A stretch of 15,423 nt of DNA from positions 1 to 15,423 of the forward strand of contig CAAEVD010000074.1 of NCBI GenBank assembly GCA_900759435.1, in the 5' to 3' direction. The DNA is from an uncultured Collinsella sp. Lineage in GTDB: Bacteria > Actinomycetota > Coriobacteriia > Coriobacteriales > Coriobacteriaceae. The translations under genes and the position numbers were made by a program. Shown here piece after piece: positions 11,739 to 15,423 of the stretch. How positions within the stretch are numbered: position 1 is the first letter of the stretch; the number at the start of each line of letters is the position of its first letter. The notes below the pieces were generated by a model, which was not told the DNA's origin, ran no database searches, and saw only the letters and a program-made list of their open reading frames with translations.

Positions 11739-13473
11739 TGAGTTCGCCCTTCGGCAATACACGCTTCCCCTACCCCAGCCCTTTGAGACAAGCGAATCGC
11801 TTCAGGACTTTGGCACGCCAAAGCCTGGAGCCCATCATGACGAGAGTTGGCCTGTCCTTTACATTCTTACCAACAGCAGAAACAAGACGGCATACATCGG
11901 CCAAACAACCAATTACCAGCGCCGTATGAAACAACACGCTGCAAACGTGGACAAGGACTTCGACCGGACCCTTCTGATCGACAATCCCACCTTCAACCAA
12001 TCCGCAACGTTCGAGTTCGAGAATCGACTTATTGAGCTGTTCTGTGCCGACGAAAAATACCAGGTCACCAATGCCAACAACGGCTATGCCCAATTCGATT
12101 ATTTTGAGCGGCCTCAGTATCGCCAGAGGTTCCGAGACCTCTGGACAAAGCTTCGCGAAGAAAACTACGCGATTCATCCGATTGAAGAGCTCGAGAACTC
12201 CGATCTGTTCAAGTTCTCGCCTTTCAAGACGCTTACGCCCGACCAATACGAAACGATCGAGACGATTTTTAAACGTCTCGAACAGGAGCATGAAGACGTA
12301 AAACATGGCGGCTCAAAAAGAGAACGTATAACCGTCGTGAATGGCGCGCCGGGAACAGGTAAAACAATCCTCGCCATCAGTCTCATGTTCAAAATCAAAA
12401 ATGAGCCCAACCTTTCCGGCCTGCGAGTCGGTTTTGTCACCCCCATGGATTCCCTGAAAAAGACCCTCAGGAAACTCACGCACTTCCTTCCAGGGTTAAA
12501 GCCTGGCGATATCTTGAGCCCCAGTGACGTAACCAAAAATGATCGTTATGACATCCTACTTGTCGATGAAGCACATCGACTGGGTAATTATCTAAGCATG
12601 GGCTCCGGCATCAAGGCCTTCTATAGCACTTGTGATCGTCTTGACCTTCCGCACACAAGCAACCAAGTTGACTGGATATTCAAATGCTGCGACAAGGCAT
12701 ATCTGTTTTATGACCCCAAGCAGCAAGTCAGGGCATCCGGCCTCAATCGAGACGGTCTTGAGCGGCGACTTAACCAACTCGAAGAAGAGGGCATTGAAAC
12801 TGAAGAGTTCAGCCTAAGCACGCAAATGCGAGTACGCGGCGGCGATGAGTATCTCGACTTTGTATATGATCTACTCGATAACAAAGCGTATATGCATGCC
12901 GGCATGAAATTCGAAGAACTCTTTTCATCGGAGCCTTACGATTCGCGAGCCGGGGATCCGGACAGCGATACCCCCAGATACCAGTTTGGAATCGTCGACC
13001 AATTTGAGGATTTCTGTTCCCTGCAGCAAGCCAAGGAAGAGGAAGTTGGTCTATCCCGCATGACGGCAGGTTTTGCGTGGAAGTGGGAAACGAAGAAACA
13101 CAAAGATGCGTTCGACATCGTCATTGAGGGCGTCCCTAAACGTTGGAACTCGAGTCAAAAGGATTGGGTTAACTCCCCCAACGCCGTCAACGAGGTCGGA
13201 TGCATCCACACGGTACAGGGCTACGACCTCAACTACGGCTTCGTAATTCTGGGGCCAGACATTTACTACGACACCGACAAAGGGGGCGTCTGCGTTAACA
13301 AGGCAAACTTCAAAGATACCGTCGCAAAGAAAAAGGCAAGCGACGACGACCTACGAAAGATTATCGTCAACGCCTACTACGTTCTCATGACGCGCGGCAT
13401 GTTGGGAACGTATCTCTATGTGTGCAATACGGCGCTCAAGGAGTATTTGTCACGGTATATCCCGGTGATATAG
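11731..13473 (+). CDS. GIY-YIG nuclease fused to a Schlafen-group DUF2075 SF1 helicase
   Basis: This 580-residue protein joins two enzymatic modules. Residues 42-115 look like a GIY-YIG endonuclease: VLYIL (Tyr44) as the first strand, AYIGQTTNYQRRMKQH (54-69) with Tyr55 and Arg64/Arg65, a glutamate in FEFENRLIEL (Glu95 or Glu97) and a final NANNG. Residues 195-575 fit the DUF2075/Schlafen group 3-like helicase: Walker A GAPGTGKT (205-212), Walker B ILLVDEAH (275-282), STQMR (363-367), HTVQGYDLNYGFVILGPD (493-510) and YYVLMTRG (549-556). All key residues appear present. The ATG at 11731 is preceded by AAAGG and overlaps the stop of the pyrophosphohydrolase gene; the open frame reaches back to 11629 only inside that gene. 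Two sampled 60-base rows are about 42-43 percent GC, against 72 percent in a row of serC, which suggests horizontal acquisition. No terminator is evident downstream. Confidence 0.9.
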   Translation: MSNEFALRQYTLPLPQPFETSESLQDFGTPKPGAHHDESWPVLYILTNSRNKTAYIGQTTNYQRRMKQHAANVDKDFDRTLLIDNPTFNQSATFEFENRLIELFCADEKYQVTNANNGYAQFDYFERPQYRQRFRDLWTKLREENYAIHPIEELENSDLFKFSPFKTLTPDQYETIETIFKRLEQEHEDVKHGGSKRERITVVNGAPGTGKTILAISLMFKIKNEPNLSGLRVGFVTPMDSLKKTLRKLTHFLPGLKPGDILSPSDVTKNDRYDILLVDEAHRLGNYLSMGSGIKAFYSTCDRLDLPHTSNQVDWIFKCCDKAYLFYDPKQQVRASGLNRDGLERRLNQLEEEGIETEEFSLSTQMRVRGGDEYLDFVYDLLDNKAYMHAGMKFEELFSSEPYDSRAGDPDSDTPRYQFGIVDQFEDFCSLQQAKEEEVGLSRMTAGFAWKWETKKHKDAFDIVIEGVPKRWNSSQKDWVNSPNAVNEVGCIHTVQGYDLNYGFVILGPDIYYDTDKGGVCVNKANFKDTVAKKKASDDDLRKIIVNAYYVLMTRGMLGTYLYVCNTALKEYLSRYIPVI

Positions 13474-13567
13474 ACCTAACGACCGCCCTCCCCCATGTAA
13501 CCATCCTGTAAATCATAGCGGCGCACTCGAGTTTTACCGTGATGCGGTCGCGCCTGGCGCTCCACTA

Positions 13568-13606
13568 TGCTAAAGTATCCCGAACGTTCAAACGACTACG
13601 AGGGGG
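13568..13606 (+). promoter_or_regulatory. serC promoter candidate and ribosome site
   Basis: TGCTAAAGT (13568-13576) reads as an extended -10 (TG, one base, TAAAGT), without a good -35. It is followed by the 8-base palindrome GAACGTTC (13582-13589) and the ribosome site AGGGGG (13601-13606), 9 bases before the ATG. The palindrome sits at the expected transcription start, where a repressor could act. The rest of the 142-base gap shows nothing else. Confidence 0.4.
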
Positions 13607-13615
13607 AACTAGAAG

Positions 13616-14740
13616 ATGGCACGTGTGCACAACTTCTCAGCTGGCCCGGCCGCGCTGCCTACAAGCGTGCTCGCCGAGATCGCCGACGAGATGATGGACT
13701 ACCGCGGTTGCGGCATGTCCGTGCTCGAGATGAGCCATCGATCTAGCATGTACCAGCAGATCATCGACGACGCCGAGGCAACCCTGCGCCGCCTGATGAG
13801 CATCCCCGACAACTACCGTGTCCTGTTTTTGCAGGGCGGCGCCACGCTGCAGTTTGCGGGCATCCCCATGAACCTCATGCGCCGCGGCCGCGCCGGCTAC
13901 GTCGTGACCGGCAACTTTGCCAACAAGGCGTACAAGGAGGCCGCCAAGTACGGCGAGACCGTGCTGCTCGCGAGCTCCGAAGACACCAATTTCGACCACA
14001 TTCCCAACATGGCCGACATCAACACGCGCATTGCCGCCGAGGCCGCGGGCGATGGGCTCGACTACGTCTACATCTGCCAGAACAACACCATCTTTGGCAC
14101 CATGTACCACGGGCTGCCCGATTGCGGCGATGTGCCGCTGGTCGCCGATGTCTCGAGCTGCTTTCTGTCGCAGCCGCTCGACGTCGAGCGATACGGGCTC
14201 ATTTACGCCGGCGCGCAGAAAAACGCCGGCGCCGCGGGCGTGACCGTGGTCATCGTGCGCGACGATCTCATCGCCGACGGCCCCGCCTTTGCGCAGGCGC
14301 CGCAGTACCTGGACCTTAAGACCCAGGCCGCCAAGGAATCCATGCTCAACACGCCCAACACCTTTGGCATCTACGTGTGCGGCAAGGTGTTCCATTGGGT
14401 CGAGGAGACCGGCGGACTTGCCGCCATGGCCGAGCGCAACTGGGCCAAGGCCAACCTGCTCTACGATCTGCTCGAGCACAGCGAGCTGTTCCATGGCACC
14501 ACGCAGGCCGACAGCCGCTCCATTGCCAACGTCACCTTCCGCACCGGCGACGCCGAACTCGACGCGGCCTTTGTCGCAGGCGCGGCCGAGCACCAGATTC
14601 AAAACGTCAAGGGCCATCGCCTGGTGGGCGGCATGCGCGCCAGCGTCTACAACGCCGTGACCATGGAAGACGTGCGGGCACTGGCTTCCTACATGAAGGA
14701 CTTCGAAGCGCAGCATAGTTTGGGTCCGCGATCTAACTAG
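13616..14740 (+). CDS. serC: Phosphoserine aminotransferase
   Basis: This 374-residue PLP enzyme (class V aminotransferase) converts 3-phosphohydroxypyruvate and glutamate to O-phosphoserine and 2-oxoglutarate, the second step of serine synthesis; the same enzyme can serve pyridoxal phosphate synthesis. The N-terminus FSAGPAALP (7-15) and SHRS are typical, LQGGATLQF binds the cofactor phosphate, DVSSCFLSQPLD holds the PLP-contacting aspartate, and GAQKNAGAAG contains the Schiff-base lysine Lys202. The C-terminal GHRLVGGMRASVYNAV is the conserved substrate-binding arginine region. Length is close to the family norm of about 360. The start is the ATG at 13616. serA follows 72 bases downstream on the same strand, so the two are probably one operon. 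Composition is high in GC like the other core genes. Confidence 0.97.
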   Translation: MARVHNFSAGPAALPTSVLAEIADEMMDYRGCGMSVLEMSHRSSMYQQIIDDAEATLRRLMSIPDNYRVLFLQGGATLQFAGIPMNLMRRGRAGYVVTGNFANKAYKEAAKYGETVLLASSEDTNFDHIPNMADINTRIAAEAAGDGLDYVYICQNNTIFGTMYHGLPDCGDVPLVADVSSCFLSQPLDVERYGLIYAGAQKNAGAAGVTVVIVRDDLIADGPAFAQAPQYLDLKTQAAKESMLNTPNTFGIYVCGKVFHWVEETGGLAAMAERNWAKANLLYDLLEHSELFHGTTQADSRSIANVTFRTGDAELDAAFVAGAAEHQIQNVKGHRLVGGMRASVYNAVTMEDVRALASYMKDFEAQHSLGPRSN

Positions 14741-14756
14741 CCCGCAACCCGCGGGC
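14740..14756 (+). other. GC-rich hairpin in the serC-serA gap
   Basis: GCCCGC (14740-14745) pairs with GCGGGC (14751-14756) around a five-base loop, starting at the last base of the serC stop codon. No T-run follows, so it is unlikely to be a full terminator. It may mark a processing or partial-attenuation site between the two genes. Confidence 0.35.
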
Positions 14757-14812
14757 CGACCAGCCACCTCAGACCACCCTGTTTAGATCAAAACCTGCTA
14801 AGGAGTTTTTCC

Positions 14813-15423
14813 ATGCGTAAGATTAAGACCATCGACGACATCACTAAAGACGGCAAAGTCGAGTTTGGCGAGGGCTACGAATTTGTGGGCACCGCCGAGG
14901 AGGCCGACGCCATCCTGATGCGCTCCACCGACCTGCACGGCTACGAGCTGCCCGAGGGCATCCGCGCTATCGCCCGCTGTGGCGCCGGCGTCAACAACAT
15001 CCCCGTCGAGGAGTACGCCAAGAAGGGCGTCGTCGTCTTTAACTCCCCCGGCGCCAACAGCAACGCCGTCAAGGAGCTCGTCCTGGGCATGCTGGTGCTC
15101 TCGAGCCGCGGCGTGGTGCAGTCGATGAACTGGGTGCGCGACAACGCCGACGATCCCGAAATTCAGGTCGACGCCGAGAAGGCCAAGAAGGCCTTTGTGG
15201 GCCGCGAGCTCAAGGGCAAGCGCATCGGTGTTATCGGTCTGGGCAACGTGGGCTCCAAGGTCGCCAACGCCTGCGTCGATCTGGGCATGGACGTCTACGG
15301 CTACGATCCGTTCATTTCCGTCGAACACGCATGGGTGCTGAGCCGCGAGGTGCAGCGCGTGGGCACGCTCGAGGATCTGTGCCGCGGCTGCGACTACCTC
15401 ACCGTGCACGTGCCCAGCAAGGC
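14813..15423 (+). CDS. serA: D-3-phosphoglycerate dehydrogenase, N-terminal part (runs off the window)
   Basis: The open frame starts at ATG 14813, 9 bases after AAGGAG, and continues to the window edge with 203 complete codons, so the gene is partial. It encodes a D-2-hydroxyacid dehydrogenase that oxidises 3-phosphoglycerate to 3-phosphohydroxypyruvate with NAD, the first step of serine synthesis. RCGAGVNNI (55-63) is the substrate-loop motif, NSPGANSNAVKELVLGMLV (77-95) is the conserved helix region, and GLGNVG (142-147) is the dinucleotide-binding GxGxxG, with Asp165 in YGYDPF fitting NAD preference. The catalytic Arg-Glu-His residues lie beyond the edge. Placement after serC supports SerA over other family members. 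Whether it has a C-terminal ACT domain cannot be seen. Confidence 0.93.
   Translation, partial: MRKIKTIDDITKDGKVEFGEGYEFVGTAEEADAILMRSTDLHGYELPEGIRAIARCGAGVNNIPVEEYAKKGVVVFNSPGANSNAVKELVLGMLVLSSRGVVQSMNWVRDNADDPEIQVDAEKAKKAFVGRELKGKRIGVIGLGNVGSKVANACVDLGMDVYGYDPFISVEHAWVLSREVQRVGTLEDLCRGCDYLTVHVPSK

Noticed and set aside
11382..13473. Classical MazEF-type toxin-antitoxin pair
   Set aside because: MazG-like nucleotidase is unrelated to the MazF toxin, and the partner is a 580-residue helicase rather than a small toxin or antitoxin.
13474..13615. Terminator after the helicase gene
   Set aside because: No stem followed by a T-run could be found in this gap, so the end of the transcript is left open.
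13637..14767. 376-codon minus-strand open frame opposite serC, and 14798-15409 opposite serA
   Set aside because: Both are complements of well-identified serine biosynthesis genes and have no independent evidence.

Overview
The window looks like a chromosomal segment from a high-GC member of the Coriobacteriia (Actinomycetota), most likely Collinsella or a close relative. That is inferred from the base composition of the housekeeping genes, the gene set (ATP-dependent PEP carboxykinase, lactate permease, DegV, serC-serA) and the many palindromic intergenic repeats with a GGGAC core. I could not run a database search, so the genus is not proven.

Layout. Positions 1-6110 are all on the minus strand: a DegV-family lipid-binding protein, a MarR-type regulator, a stand-alone B3/B4-domain protein with a structured leader, ATP-dependent PEP carboxykinase (pckA) and an LctP-type lactate permease. 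A divergent control region with a TTGAAC-N5-GTTCAA inverted repeat separates the permease from a plus-strand flippase-like membrane protein (6290-7864). A convergent gap full of repeats follows, then a minus-strand PPP-type phosphoesterase (8182-9021) and a plus-strand CPA1 cation/proton antiporter with two C-terminal RCK_C-like domains (9343-10944). A nested palindrome of about 96 bases lies between the antiporter and a small minus-strand gene (11060-11266).

The most unusual part is 11382-13473, a two-gene plus-strand unit of visibly lower GC than its neighbours. The first gene is a MazG-like nucleotide pyrophosphohydrolase. Its stop codon overlaps the start of the second gene by 8 bases. 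The second gene fuses an N-terminal GIY-YIG nuclease domain to a Schlafen-group DUF2075 superfamily 1 helicase. The overlap, the accessory-like composition and the nuclease-helicase-nucleotidase combination make it the best candidate here for a little-described defence or nucleic-acid surveillance system. The window ends with serC and the first 203 codons of serA, the first two steps of serine biosynthesis from 3-phosphoglycerate in reverse gene order.

How the genes may work together. Lactate uptake and PEP carboxykinase are adjacent and fit carbon flux between lactate, C4 acids and PEP. The pckA upstream region carries a perfect 16-base LacI-family-like palindrome and a stem-loop with a GNRA-type loop. 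The B3/B4 gene has its own promoter followed by a long hairpin and a T-run before the start codon, which suggests transcription attenuation. Three positions in that hairpin pair only as G-U in the minus-strand RNA.
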